A DNA stretch of 64,000 nucleotides. It comes from Deltaproteobacteria bacterium (GTDB lineage Bacteria; Myxococcota_A; Polyangia; Polyangiales; Polyangiaceae). Both the position numbers and the translations under genes were made by a program. Under the pieces are notes generated by a model, which ran no database searches, was not told the origin of the DNA, and saw only the letters and a list, made by a program, of their open reading frames with translations. Shown here piece by piece: positions 25,387-34,252 of this stretch. Where the stretch lies: NCBI GenBank assembly GCA_016218915.1, contig JACRCQ010000025.1, positions 1 to 64,000 on the forward strand, read 5' to 3'. Each line of letters begins with the position of its first letter. Position 1 is the first letter of the stretch.

Positions 25387-25550
25387 GATCCCCCTACGCA
25401 CTTCGGGCAAAGGGTACTAGTTCCTAGAGAAGGGAGGAGGAACAGGGAGCTAGCAAGGCGAATGCGAATGGGCCCCGAATGGGGGCTTGGCGAGCCGCGC
25501 AGCTGACTTGCATCAGCCCCCGGCTTTCTGCCCGGCTGCTTCAACCAAGG
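25387..25550 (-). repeat. Dispersed CATTCG/CTAGCTCC repeat element, copy B
   Basis: Inverted relative to 20740-20830. From the right it reads CCTTGGTTGAAGCAGCCGG, a hairpin region, CCCATTCGCATTCGCCTTGC, TAGCTCCC, and ends with TGCGTAGGGGGATC at 25387-25400. It carries an extra ~30-bp hairpin segment (GCTGATGCAAGTCAGC) missing from copy A. Confidence 0.65.
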
Positions 25551-25569
25551 ACTCTGGACGAAGGCCGGG

Positions 25570-28500
25570 TCAGTCGAAGACGGCCTTGAAGAGGCCGAAC
25601 TTGTTGTCGAGCCAGGTCGAGGTGATCGGCTCGAACGACCGTACGCCGGTTCCGAGCTCGTTCTTCAGACCGTTGCGACGGCCATGCTCGGTCACGAAGT
25701 ACATCGTCTTGACCCCCTTGGCCCGCTCGTCGGTCACCCACTGCGTGAACTTCGCACCGCTCGACACGAACGCAGGAATCTTGTTGCCAGTGTAGAAGTT
25801 CTCGCCCTTCCAGTTCATCTGGTAGGCCACGATCGGATGGCTGGGCGATGCCCGATCCTTGTAATACGCCATGATCGTCTCGCGCTGGCCCCAGTGGGGT
25901 GCGGTCTTGACCATGTAGATGTCGAGCGCCCACAGCCCCCACAACCCAGCCATGGACAGCGTCGCAACCACCACGTGCTGGCGGAACCGACGGAACATGA
26001 GCAGGACCATGAGGCCGGTTGCCACCAGCGCGAACGCCGAGAGCATCCCGGAGAAGTCGAGTGAGTCAGGCCACTGTCGCCCGTAGTTGTAGGTGAACAG
26101 GTGCAGCAGTCGCGCCTGCCCGTTGACGTCGCCCTTGGGCTTGGAAGCGAGATCGCGTCCGCAGAGCGCCACCACGACGGCCGCAGCAATGCCGACGCCG
26201 CCGAGCAGGATCTCCTGGTAGACGAATCCTGGCTCCTTGGGCTTGGGCGCTGGCTCGTCGCCTCGGTAGGGCGTCTCCAGCCCCTTCGGCTCTTCGCGCG
26301 CCTCGTCGTCGTCCTCGTCGGGCAGCTCCGCATCCGGACGCCTGGCGCCGAAGAAGCGGACGCCAGCGATCACCACGGCGATGCCCACCAGGATGCACGG
26401 AATCCCGAGCGCCACCATGGCCGGTCGCGCAGCCATCGTGTCAGCTTCGACATTCCCCATCAGCCTCCCGGGGAACAGACGGAAGAAGCCGTAGATCGTC
26501 AGGCCGACTCCGGCCGCAACCGATCCCAGGTACTTGAGCAGGGTCCACTTGCCCTCGCCTGCGAGCTGTCGCTTGCCGATCATGTGATCGAGCACCACGC
26601 CGGTGAGCATCGCGGCTGGCGGCACCGCCGGGAAGATGTAGTGGTGGAACTTGGTCAGCATCGCGGTGAACAGCGCGAACGCGAAGATGAACCACATCGC
26701 AAGGAACAGCGCGACGTCGCCCTGCCCGCCCTTGGCGTCATCTCTCCTGCGCGCCCACCAGACCAGTCCGGCGGGGACCAGCCCGGTCCACGGGAAGAAC
26801 GCGTAGCCGAGCTGCCAGACGAAGAACCGGAACGAGACGTCGTCGCCCACGTTCGTGTCATGCACGTGGGTCAGCGCACGCTTCCACATGTCGTGGAACA
26901 GCAGCCGGTCGGTGAACGGCTGGCCGTGACGCATGTACATGGCGACGTACCAGGGAAGGGCCACGCACGCGATGATCAGCAGCCCGCTCATGATCTCGAT
27001 CTCGAGCAGCTTCTTCCACTTGCCCGTGGCGAAGATGTAGGCGCCTGCGCAGAGCATCGGCAGCGCAAATCCAGCAGGTCCCTTTCCCATCGTCGAGACC
27101 GCTGCAAAGAACCACGCCAGCAGGAAGTACAGGCGGCTGATCCGCCGCTCGCCGCGGTTGATCCACATCGACAGGATCAGGATCCCTGCCCAGAGCGCCC
27201 CCTGGTACGCCGGCAGCATGTCCTTGTTCGCCGCGGGCGTCTCCGCACACGCCTGGTTGCCCTGCAGCACGCAGTTGCCAAGCCCGGATCCGGACGAGAA
27301 CACGTCGTTGCTGTGCCACCGGAACCCGTGCGGGGTTGCGGCCAGCTGCAGATCCACGTTGCGCGTGATTAGGTAGAGAATCTGGGGGATCACGGCCATC
27401 AGGATCGCGCCGAACACCAGGTGAAAGCCTGATACGCGAAAACGAGTGAATCCGAGATCGATCTCGTAGACGCGGACTTCCTTGTTCGGATCGGAATGCA
27501 GCCCCAGGAGCAGCAATCCCATGGACGAGGTCATGGCCGCCACGAACGGCATGTCGGTCATGGTCTGATGCGACAGGAAGAACCAGTGCGGCATGGTGGC
27601 CAGCACCAGCGCGCCGAGAAGCCCGGCCCTTCGCCCGAAGACCTTGGCAACGCCCTTGTACAGCAGGTACAGCGCCACGATCGTGAGGATGAAGACCGGC
27701 ATCCGAATGGCCCACTCCGGCCATGGATTCAATCCGCGCCCCGCTGCCGCCAGCATCTGATCCGGCTTCCAACCCGCCCCGAACAGCGCCATCGACAGCG
27801 CCTCGGTCCAGAAGTTCAGCACCGGCTTGGACCAGAACCACCCGTCCTGCGCCCACCACGTCGAGATCCAGTCGTCTCGCGCCAGGATCTCCCGCGCCAC
27901 CTCCCCGTAGTGCGTCTCCCACGGATCGCTCAGCGAATAGCTCCCCTGCATCGGCAGGTACAGCACCGTGCCCGCGACCACTACCCAGAATCCATGCCGC
28001 TGGAACATCGCGCGACGCTTGCCGTCGTCGTCCATGCCCCATGCACCGAGCTTCTCGCCCAGACGGTAGACCGACACGACCAGCGCCAGGAACGACGCTG
28101 TGATCAGGACAGCGTTGGTGATCACGTTCGTGTAGCCGGCGACCGCCATCGTGATCAGCACGATCGTCAGCACCAGCGTTCCGACCACGGCTCCCAGCTG
28201 CGTGCCCACCTCGCCAATCTTGAACCGGTGCGCAACCCGATCGTCCGGATCGTCGAACGTCCCCGCAAGATCGAGCGCGCCCCACGCCGCGAGCGCCACC
28301 GCGACGATGCCCACTGGCACGCCCCAGCGGAACTGCATGTCTGCAGCGCAAAGGCAGAACTCGACCAGCACGCCGATCAGCAGGGGTACACCGCCTCGCA
28401 CCCAGTTCACCTTCTGGGCAGGGGCCGAGGGCTCCGACGCCTTCTTGTCGTCCTGCTTGGGTGCAACCGGCTCAGCCGCTGCTGCGGGTTCTTCAGCGGC

Positions 28501-28617
28501 TGCTTGCTCGGAAGTCTCTTCGGAGTCGGACTCGACGCCTGCTTTGCCCCCGTCGGGTTCGGCCGCGTCCTTGTCCTGCTGCTTGCGTGGATCCGTGTCG
28601 TCTTTGGTTTCGGTCAT
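25570..28617 (-). CDS. Very large ArnT/PMT-type membrane glycosyltransferase
   Basis: 1,015 residues from the ATG at 28615-28617, about twice the size of usual ArnT proteins. Residues 1-75 are acidic and disordered (TETKDDTDPRKQQDKD...). Many hydrophobic helices follow, from about 85 onward. The first large periplasmic loop carries SLSDPWETHYGEVAREIL, the GT-C fold signature with the catalytic-type acidic residue, and later FYKG-like ALYLLYKGVAKVFG, LVLATMPHWFFLSHQTMTDMPF. A second charged cytoplasmic segment (DEDDDEAREEPKG) splits later helices, and the last 110 residues are a soluble domain. GT-C enzymes use polyprenyl-phosphate sugars at the periplasmic face, on lipid A or proteins. Acceptor unknown. 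Upstream on the same strand are the PEBP and DAHP-synthase-like genes. Confidence 0.82.
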   Translation of the reverse strand: MTETKDDTDPRKQQDKDAAEPDGGKAGVESDSEETSEQAAAEEPAAAAEPVAPKQDDKKASEPSAPAQKVNWVRGGVPLLIGVLVEFCLCAADMQFRWGVPVGIVAVALAAWGALDLAGTFDDPDDRVAHRFKIGEVGTQLGAVVGTLVLTIVLITMAVAGYTNVITNAVLITASFLALVVSVYRLGEKLGAWGMDDDGKRRAMFQRHGFWVVVAGTVLYLPMQGSYSLSDPWETHYGEVAREILARDDWISTWWAQDGWFWSKPVLNFWTEALSMALFGAGWKPDQMLAAAGRGLNPWPEWAIRMPVFILTIVALYLLYKGVAKVFGRRAGLLGALVLATMPHWFFLSHQTMTDMPFVAAMTSSMGLLLLGLHSDPNKEVRVYEIDLGFTRFRVSGFHLVFGAILMAVIPQILYLITRNVDLQLAATPHGFRWHSNDVFSSGSGLGNCVLQGNQACAETPAANKDMLPAYQGALWAGILILSMWINRGERRISRLYFLLAWFFAAVSTMGKGPAGFALPMLCAGAYIFATGKWKKLLEIEIMSGLLIIACVALPWYVAMYMRHGQPFTDRLLFHDMWKRALTHVHDTNVGDDVSFRFFVWQLGYAFFPWTGLVPAGLVWWARRRDDAKGGQGDVALFLAMWFIFAFALFTAMLTKFHHYIFPAVPPAAMLTGVVLDHMIGKRQLAGEGKWTLLKYLGSVAAGVGLTIYGFFRLFPGRLMGNVEADTMAARPAMVALGIPCILVGIAVVIAGVRFFGARRPDAELPDEDDDEAREEPKGLETPYRGDEPAPKPKEPGFVYQEILLGGVGIAAAVVVALCGRDLASKPKGDVNGQARLLHLFTYNYGRQWPDSLDFSGMLSAFALVATGLMVLLMFRRFRQHVVVATLSMAGLWGLWALDIYMVKTAPHWGQRETIMAYYKDRASPSHPIVAYQMNWKGENFYTGNKIPAFVSSGAKFTQWVTDERAKGVKTMYFVTEHGRRNGLKNELGTGVRSFEPITSTWLDNKFGLFKAVFD

Positions 28618-28731
28618 GGCAAAGCTCAGTTCGAGGGGCGCTCGGTCCGAGCCCGACGCTCCCGGCGGGGCCCGCAGTGGCCCAAAGCAATCCCGGCGAC
28701 TTGTTAGCAAGTCTTGCCGCCCAAGGCCAGA

Positions 28732-29346
28732 TCAGCGGTCGATTCGGTAGGTGCCGGTCAGCGAACCCCGGGCAATCGCCTTTGATTCGAGGACGGCCTT
28801 GTGATCCGCGCACTTGGTCGAGGCCGGAAGGCTGATCCCTGGGGTCGGCAACGCGTAGACCGTGAATACGTAGTGGTGCACCCCGGATCCGGCTGGCGGA
28901 CACGGTCCGCCGTATCCAGCCTGATCGAACTCGTTCTTCAGGTCCTTGGCCCCTGCAGGCAGCTGCGACTTGCAGTGCCCGCTCGCCCCTTGGGCAAGGC
29001 TCGTGGGCGACACCGGCAGGTCGGTCGCGACCCAATGAAGCCAGTCATGGCCATCAGGATCGCATACCAGCACCGCGTAGGCCTTGGTCTGCGCAGGCCC
29101 AGCTGTCCATGCGAGAGGCGGCGACGTCCCCAAATCGCAGTCGTCCTTGCGCGGTACACCGCAGGCGAATTGCGCCGGAATCGGATCGCCGTCCTTGAAC
29201 GCCGTCGATGTCACCGTGAGCGTGGCGCCGCCCTTTCCCGGCTCCGCTTCCGCTGAGCCGTTCTGCGCCTTGGGCGTGCAGCCCCACGCACAAGCCAACG
29301 CCGTAGCCCCGACGACCACACCAGTCGCAGCACTCCTCGCTCGCAT
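28732..29346 (-). CDS. PEBP / YbhB-YbcL family lipoprotein
   Basis: 204 residues. The ATG at 29344-29346 has GGGAGG seven bases upstream. A lipoprotein signal ends CAWGC (about Cys23). The body is a phosphatidylethanolamine-binding-protein fold: SPPLAWTAGPAQTKAYAVL, CDPDGHDWLHWVATDLP (ligand pocket DPD and H), GYGGPCPPAGSGVHHYVFTVYAL (second pocket motif) and the closing ARGSLTGTYRI. Bacterial members bind anionic ligands of unknown identity, often in the periplasm. Length is typical once the signal is removed. It is 36 bp downstream of the DAHP-synthase-like gene, and may form an operon with that gene and the following GT-C enzyme. Confidence 0.9.
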   Translation of the reverse strand: MRARSAATGVVVGATALACAWGCTPKAQNGSAEAEPGKGGATLTVTSTAFKDGDPIPAQFACGVPRKDDCDLGTSPPLAWTAGPAQTKAYAVLVCDPDGHDWLHWVATDLPVSPTSLAQGASGHCKSQLPAGAKDLKNEFDQAGYGGPCPPAGSGVHHYVFTVYALPTPGISLPASTKCADHKAVLESKAIARGSLTGTYRIDR

Positions 29347-29382
29347 CGCATCCTCCCCGCTGACCGCAGGCCGTCGGTGCTC

Positions 29383-30231
29383 CTATCCCCGCGCCGCCGA
29401 AGCGATCGCTCGCAAACGCACGCCGAGCTCGACCGCCTGGCTCCAGGACAGGGTCGCGGCAACATTGGCCGGCTCGCCTTCCTTGCCTACCCAAGCCCGC
29501 AGAATCACGCCGTCTGCACCACCCGCAATCGCTGCTTGCGCAACGGCCGCAACGTAGCGCGCACGCTGAGCCACCGTGGGAGCATCCACCACGATCGGCA
29601 AGTGGGTGCGGATCTTTGCTCGGGCAATGGCCGCGATCTCGAGGGTGCGTGCGCCGTTCGGATACTCTCCGCCTGCCTCGAGCAACACCACACCGCCCCG
29701 TCCGTTCGCAAGCTCGCGCTCCGCCAGCCCGATCCACTTGTTCGCACCCCAGCTCGGCACCCGGTGAACGAACGCGACCTCGGGTCCGTTGTTCGGCGCT
29801 TGATCCAACGGTAGACAAGCCAGGGCACCGACGTGCTTGGGCACAACGGAGCCACGCATCACCGCTGCGTCGAATGGACGGCCGGCCGCGATGTCGTGAG
29901 GGACTTCGGAGACGCGATCAAGGCCGATCGGCTCCACGGCGAGCCAGGGTTTGTCGCCGCCGATGTTGCCCCACGCCCCGGACACGATCGTGGAGGCCTT
30001 GCGGAAGCGCCGTGAGGCCAGCCTGAAGGGCTCCTCGATCCGAAGCACGTCCGCGACAAAGGGCAGGTCCTTCCACAGGTCGTAGCTGTCCTCCGCAGCC
30101 GTCCCCAGGATCGCCAGGATCGTTCGAGCCGATCCCGTAAGCCTTTGCACTGCCTGCCCGGTTGCTTCGAGCTGGCGAACCACCGACTCGATGGCCTCGG
30201 GCGGGGCATCGGGTTCCATGACGATGATCAT
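29383..30231 (-). CDS. DAHP-synthase-like pseudoenzyme
   Basis: 282 residues from the ATG at 30229-30231, which places MIIVMEPDAP at the N-terminus exactly as in class I-beta DAHP synthases. The N-terminal ferredoxin-like regulatory domain is recognisable (MIIVM...IESVVRQLEATGQ...ILAILG), as are PFRLASRRFRKASTIV and the barrel end (THLPIVVDAPT, AIAGGADGVILRA). But the residues that bind metal and substrate are gone: the AGPCSVES segment reads VEPIGLDR, the KPRTSPYxFQG loop is absent, DPSH reads DAPT, and EVHPDP reads RAWVGK. Authentic enzymes condense PEP and erythrose-4-phosphate. This protein should not catalyse that. A ligand-binding or structural role is possible. Family assignment is by motif alignment by eye. 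Confidence 0.65.
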   Translation of the reverse strand: MIIVMEPDAPPEAIESVVRQLEATGQAVQRLTGSARTILAILGTAAEDSYDLWKDLPFVADVLRIEEPFRLASRRFRKASTIVSGAWGNIGGDKPWLAVEPIGLDRVSEVPHDIAAGRPFDAAVMRGSVVPKHVGALACLPLDQAPNNGPEVAFVHRVPSWGANKWIGLAERELANGRGGVVLLEAGGEYPNGARTLEIAAIARAKIRTHLPIVVDAPTVAQRARYVAAVAQAAIAGGADGVILRAWVGKEGEPANVAATLSWSQAVELGVRLRAIASAARG

Positions 30232-30389
30232 CGTCCGGCGGAGCCTACCAGACCGGTGCCCCCTGGAAATCCTCGTCATCCGGCCAGTGATCGACCCGTC
30301 GATCCCCTTGGCCAAGGGTTGCCATCACGATTCGCGCCTGCCACGAACTCGCCCCCGCCGATATTCTCTGTAACAGTGGTTGGCACTCG

Positions 30390-31415
30390 ATGGCGATCAC
30401 TCTGCTCGTACGCTCTGGGGGCGCACAGGGCTCCACCCCGGCCCAGTCCGGTATCACGTTCGACTTGCCCAGGATCGTCCTGGGTCGCGGCGATGGCTGC
30501 GACGTACGGCTTCCCGACGTCTCCGTGAGCCATCGGCATGCGTCGATCCGGCAGCGTGGCTCCGAGTACATCGTGGTCGATGAGGGGAGCACCAACGGCA
30601 CCTACGTCGGTGCGGTGCGCCTGCACTCGCAGTCGCCGCGCGTGATTCGCAACGGCGAGATGATCCGCCTGGGACGCGTCTGGATCGAGATCCGCATCGA
30701 GCACATCGCTGCCACGGCGCAGCCGGCCCAGGCCACCCGCGAGCTCGCGCTTGCCCTGGTCGCACGCGCTCTCGATGCCCAAGGCGAAACCGCAAGGCCG
30801 CGCCTGGTCGGCATCGAAGGGCCGGATGAAGGCAAGGAGCTCGATCTGTCCGAGCCCATGCGCCCCTACGTGCTGGGCCGCGGCCGTGACGTGGACCTGC
30901 CCATCGATGTTTCGGACGCGTCCCGGCGCCACGCGCAGGTGGTCCGGCGCGGAGATACGCTGTTGGTGCGCGACCTCGGCTCCAAAAACGGCACGCACAT
31001 CGAAGCAGGTCCAGTGCCCGTGGATCGTGATGCCACGCTGCGGGTGGGCGACGTCCTGAGAATCGGCCCGGATGCGTTCGTGTTCGAGTTCGGCGCGATC
31101 GAGGCGCTCAAGGAGCTGGAGCACGCGAGCGACGAGCCGCTCGACGCAAGCCAGCCGGTCGAGCCGCCCGACCCGCCGCCTGGTGACACACCCCCGCCTC
31201 CGAGCGCACCTGCGCCCAAGGTCGACGAAATCTTCCCGGATCCCAACGAGCCCCAGGACGAAGCTCCGCCCCCTGCGGCGATCGCCCGAAGCCATCGGTC
31301 GAAGCAGAAAAAGGGCGGCGGTTGGAGTCGAACCGACGTGGCGGTGGGGCTGCTGGCGCTGGTGGTGCTGGGATTGAGCGCGATCGGGCTGGTCTGGCTG
31401 TTCCGCGGAGGTTGA
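30390..31415 (+). CDS. Double-FHA-domain protein with C-terminal membrane anchor
   Basis: 341 residues. The first FHA domain (about 5-100) shows LGRGDGCDVRLPD, SHRHASI and STNGTYVG; the second (about 138-235) shows LGRGRDVDLPI, SRRHAQV and SKNGTHIEAG. Both keep the GR, SxxH and NG residues needed to bind phosphothreonine. A Pro/Asp/Glu-rich linker (about 250-305), a basic patch (RSHRSKQKKGG) and one membrane helix (about 315-338) end the protein, so the FHA pair faces the cytoplasm from the membrane. It should recruit phosphorylated partners of Ser/Thr kinases, numerous in this group. The gene is divergent from the DAHP-synthase-like gene and is followed after 49 bp by the membrane protein at 31465, a likely operon. 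Confidence 0.9.
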   Translation: MAITLLVRSGGAQGSTPAQSGITFDLPRIVLGRGDGCDVRLPDVSVSHRHASIRQRGSEYIVVDEGSTNGTYVGAVRLHSQSPRVIRNGEMIRLGRVWIEIRIEHIAATAQPAQATRELALALVARALDAQGETARPRLVGIEGPDEGKELDLSEPMRPYVLGRGRDVDLPIDVSDASRRHAQVVRRGDTLLVRDLGSKNGTHIEAGPVPVDRDATLRVGDVLRIGPDAFVFEFGAIEALKELEHASDEPLDASQPVEPPDPPPGDTPPPPSAPAPKVDEIFPDPNEPQDEAPPPAAIARSHRSKQKKGGGWSRTDVAVGLLALVVLGLSAIGLVWLFRGG

Positions 31416-31464
31416 CCAGTTTTTTGCCCGGCCACGCCAGGGCGAGGTAGTTGGATGTAGGACA

Positions 31465-33327
31465 ATGCCTTATAGGCCCCTACTCAGCTTCCTCCTCCTC
31501 CTCGCCATGCTGTTGGTCGCTGCCCCGGCTCGTGCCTGGGTCGAAATGCACACCATCGCATACGAGGCGCGCGTCGAAGTCAGCCGCCAGGGCACGGCCA
31601 AGATCGACCACATGATGCGCATCAAGGTCGGCGGCGGACCGCTGCGGACCTTTGACCTGAAGATCGCCGACCGCAACGTCGTGCTCCCAGAGGAAGCCTG
31701 GCTCGTCAACGCTCGCGAGGGGATCACCGCTGCGGTGCCGATCCCCGTGCACCTCGACCAGCGTCCTGACGGCGACCTTCGCGTGGACATCGATGGCAAG
31801 CGCGGGGTCGGACGCGGCGTCTACGAGCTTCGATTCAGCTACACAATCGACCTGCTCCGGCAGGACGCGGTCGCTCTCGACGGCACGATGCTCAGGCTGG
31901 TGTGGACGAGCCCGCGGTTCGACGACGGCATCGACAACATGAAGACGACGCTTGCGATCCCGGCCGCTCCCACAGAGCCGCGCGCAGCGCCGTTCCGCGC
32001 AGGAGGCATGGGCGAAGACTCCACGTTCCAGGATGCCGGCGCGTTTCTCACGACCGTCACCCGCATGCCCGAGATCGACGAGATCTCCCTGCTTCGTCCT
32101 CACGTCGCCAAGCGCGAGGGCGTCGCGTGGGCCGTGCGCGTGGATGCCAAGGCCCTGGGCGATCTGAACGATCCGCGGCTTCGTCCGCCGCCCGCTCCGG
32201 ACCCGGTCGCTGCCGAGATGCCGACGCGGGATCGCGCGATGGGGCTCGGCGTGCTCGCAGCCGCAGCGCTGCTGTACAGCCTGCTCGTGGCGCTCAAGCA
32301 CCGCGATGTGACGCGCGCCGCAAACGAGCGCGGCGTACAAGCGCGACCGCTGATCCCGCTGGGCATCGCGCTGCGCGTGGCGTTCGCCGGGCCGATGCTG
32401 GCCGGCGGAGTGGCGTGGCAGATGCTCGCGCCCCAGCCTCTCGGCGGCTCGCTGCTGGTGCTCGGTGCGATGCTTCTCACCTGCTACGTGCCTCCGCGAC
32501 GGGCCTCGCAGGCGCGCGGTCCGGGCAGGTGGCTTCCGCTCAATGGTCGCGACGTGCTGCGTGCGCAGACGTGCTCTCGCTCGTGGCTCGACGCGAGCAC
32601 CTGGCCGGGCATGCTGGCACTTCTGATCGCGTCGGCGGGCGCGGGCGTTGGCGTGTGGCAGCTCTCGCGCGTTGCGATCTATCACGCGCACCTCGCAGCC
32701 ATCGACAGCGTGGTGCTGCTGGCCCTGTTCGGTACGGGCCTGCGCCGCTGGCTGCCCGGTGACCCGATGCGCGCCGCTTCCGAGATGCTTCGCAAGCTCG
32801 CTGATCAGCTCAAGAGCCTGCGCGATGCCAAGGTCGCGGTGCTCGGACGCATCCCCACAGGTGCGAGCGTTCCGGACGAGATCCGTCTGCTCGTGCGCGC
32901 GAAGAACGCCTGCCGTGGGCTGATCGCGCTCGAAGTGGGCGTGGGGTGGTTCCAGGGCATGGGCGGTCCGATCGCGCTGCCGCAAGTGCTGCTCCGGGCA
33001 GCGGAAGGCTCACCGTGCCACGAGGCGATCACCGCTCGCATGCGCTCGGCCAGGTGGGTCAGGGGGCGGGAGACGCACGAGCGCGTGCTGGTGTTGACCC
33101 CGACGCTGCCCACGGCCGACGCCGCAGCAAGGCTCGTCCGTCGATTGGCCGAATGGGTCTGCCAAGAGAGCAAGGCGGCCCCGTCGCCCCCGGTGAAGGT
33201 GCCTCGTCCGCCCCGCGTCCGCAGTCAGTCCCGCGCAGCCGCGAGCAGCGCGCGCATGTCCTCCGGCAGGTCGGCATCCACTGCAAAACCGGCCAGCGAG
33301 CCGCTCCCCTTCCAGGACAAGTGGTGA
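31465..33327 (+). CDS. Polytopic membrane protein with N-terminal exported domain
   Basis: 620 residues. A signal peptide ends PARAW (about 24-25). Residues about 25-245 are a beta-rich exported domain (YEARVEVSRQGTAKIDHMM, YELRFSYTIDLLRQDAV) similar in layout to DUF2207-type proteins. Five or so membrane helices follow (about 265-285, 303-323, 330-347, 385-408, 415-432), then a cytoplasmic domain to about 575. The last 35 residues, Arg/Ser/Pro-rich, overlap antisense with the end of the RluA gene by 103 bp, so they may be a recent read-through extension. No catalytic motif is recognised. It follows the double-FHA gene by 49 bp and may sit with it in one complex. Confidence 0.7.
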   Translation: MPYRPLLSFLLLLAMLLVAAPARAWVEMHTIAYEARVEVSRQGTAKIDHMMRIKVGGGPLRTFDLKIADRNVVLPEEAWLVNAREGITAAVPIPVHLDQRPDGDLRVDIDGKRGVGRGVYELRFSYTIDLLRQDAVALDGTMLRLVWTSPRFDDGIDNMKTTLAIPAAPTEPRAAPFRAGGMGEDSTFQDAGAFLTTVTRMPEIDEISLLRPHVAKREGVAWAVRVDAKALGDLNDPRLRPPPAPDPVAAEMPTRDRAMGLGVLAAAALLYSLLVALKHRDVTRAANERGVQARPLIPLGIALRVAFAGPMLAGGVAWQMLAPQPLGGSLLVLGAMLLTCYVPPRRASQARGPGRWLPLNGRDVLRAQTCSRSWLDASTWPGMLALLIASAGAGVGVWQLSRVAIYHAHLAAIDSVVLLALFGTGLRRWLPGDPMRAASEMLRKLADQLKSLRDAKVAVLGRIPTGASVPDEIRLLVRAKNACRGLIALEVGVGWFQGMGGPIALPQVLLRAAEGSPCHEAITARMRSARWVRGRETHERVLVLTPTLPTADAAARLVRRLAEWVCQESKAAPSPPVKVPRPPRVRSQSRAAASSARMSSGRSASTAKPASEPLPFQDKW

Positions 33328-34160
33328 GCGTGCAGCGCCTGACGCCCGATGCGCTCCGTGTCGCCGCCATACAGGCCATCACCCTCGATCGGGTGATCGA
33401 TCGCAGCGAAGTGTGCGCGCAGCTGGTGGCGTAGAGCCTTGGGCGCAGAGGCTTCGACGAGCGCCAGATCCCCGATGCGCTCGACCACCTTGTAGGAGGT
33501 CGAAGCCGGACGCGGATGGTTGCGCGCCTGATCGCGCTCGTGGGCGCAAGCGAGCACGCGTCGCGTGTCCTTGGGATGCGGCGCCAGGGGGATGTCGATC
33601 ACGCCGGATGCTGCCAGCCCTTCCTGACGGCACACCAGCAGGTATCGCTTGTGGATCTCGCCTGCGCGCAGGGCTGCGAGCGCTGCTTCGAACGCGGGCT
33701 TGGTGCGTGCAGCGACGAGCAGTCCCGAGGTGCCGTTGTCGAGGCGATGCACGATCCCGGGCTCTCGCGCGGATCGGCCGAAGCTACCCATTTCCGGATA
33801 ATGGCCCAGCAGCGCCCCCACGAGCGTGCCTACCTCGCCCGGCTCGAGCGGAGCGGTCGGCTGCCCCGCAGGCTTGCACACGACCACGAAGTCCGCCGTT
33901 TCCAGTCGCACGTCGAGCGCGGCCTGCGGCTCCGCTACCGCTCCCTCCCCCTCGTCGTCGGGCAGCTGCACCGTGATGAGCTGCCCTTCCCTGCCAAGAT
34001 CGCCCTTGGACACCACATGCCCGTCGGCGCGCACAGCCCTCTGGGCAAACAGATCCCGGGTGCGGGCTCGCCCGAACTTGTGACCGAGCGCCTCGATCAC
34101 GACCTTGTCCAGACGCACGCCCTGCGTGGTTGCGTCGATGGTGAACTCGAACTGCGGCAT
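33225..34160 (-). CDS. RluA-family 23S rRNA/tRNA pseudouridine synthase
   Basis: 311 residues; the ATG at 34158-34160 is preferred over a GTG at 34178. The N-terminal S4-like RNA-binding domain (about 10-75) reads GVRLDKVVIEALGHKFG...RTRDLFAQRAV. The catalytic core has VVCKPAGQPTAP and the family signature GIVHRLDNGTSGLLV (about 135), whose Asp attacks uridine. Later motifs KRYLLVCRQEG and HQLRAHFAAIDHPIEGDGLYGG complete the fold. The RNA target (rRNA helix or tRNA position) cannot be told from sequence alone. The 3' end overlaps the converging membrane protein gene by 103 bp, and the start is divergent from an alpha/beta hydrolase with 92 bp between. Confidence 0.92.
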   Translation of the reverse strand: MPQFEFTIDATTQGVRLDKVVIEALGHKFGRARTRDLFAQRAVRADGHVVSKGDLGREGQLITVQLPDDEGEGAVAEPQAALDVRLETADFVVVCKPAGQPTAPLEPGEVGTLVGALLGHYPEMGSFGRSAREPGIVHRLDNGTSGLLVAARTKPAFEAALAALRAGEIHKRYLLVCRQEGLAASGVIDIPLAPHPKDTRRVLACAHERDQARNHPRPASTSYKVVERIGDLALVEASAPKALRHQLRAHFAAIDHPIEGDGLYGGDTERIGRQALHAHHLSWKGSGSLAGFAVDADLPEDMRALLAAARD

Positions 34161-34252
34161 GGGACCGTGTGCTAGCACGCCGCAGAGGGTTCGTCGCGCC
34201 TGCCCTCATTCCCAGGCTGGGCGAAGGTCGCGCGGTCCGCTATGGCTCGATC

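Larger units (their letters stand above)
25073..25569. other. 497-bp non-coding region with two repeat families
   Basis: The right half and middle hold a three-hairpin repeat (25258-25337) and the CATTCG element copy B (25387-25550). The left 180 bp must carry the protease promoter, but I see no convincing boxes. There is no gene; short frames here lack ribosome sites. Confidence 0.6.
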
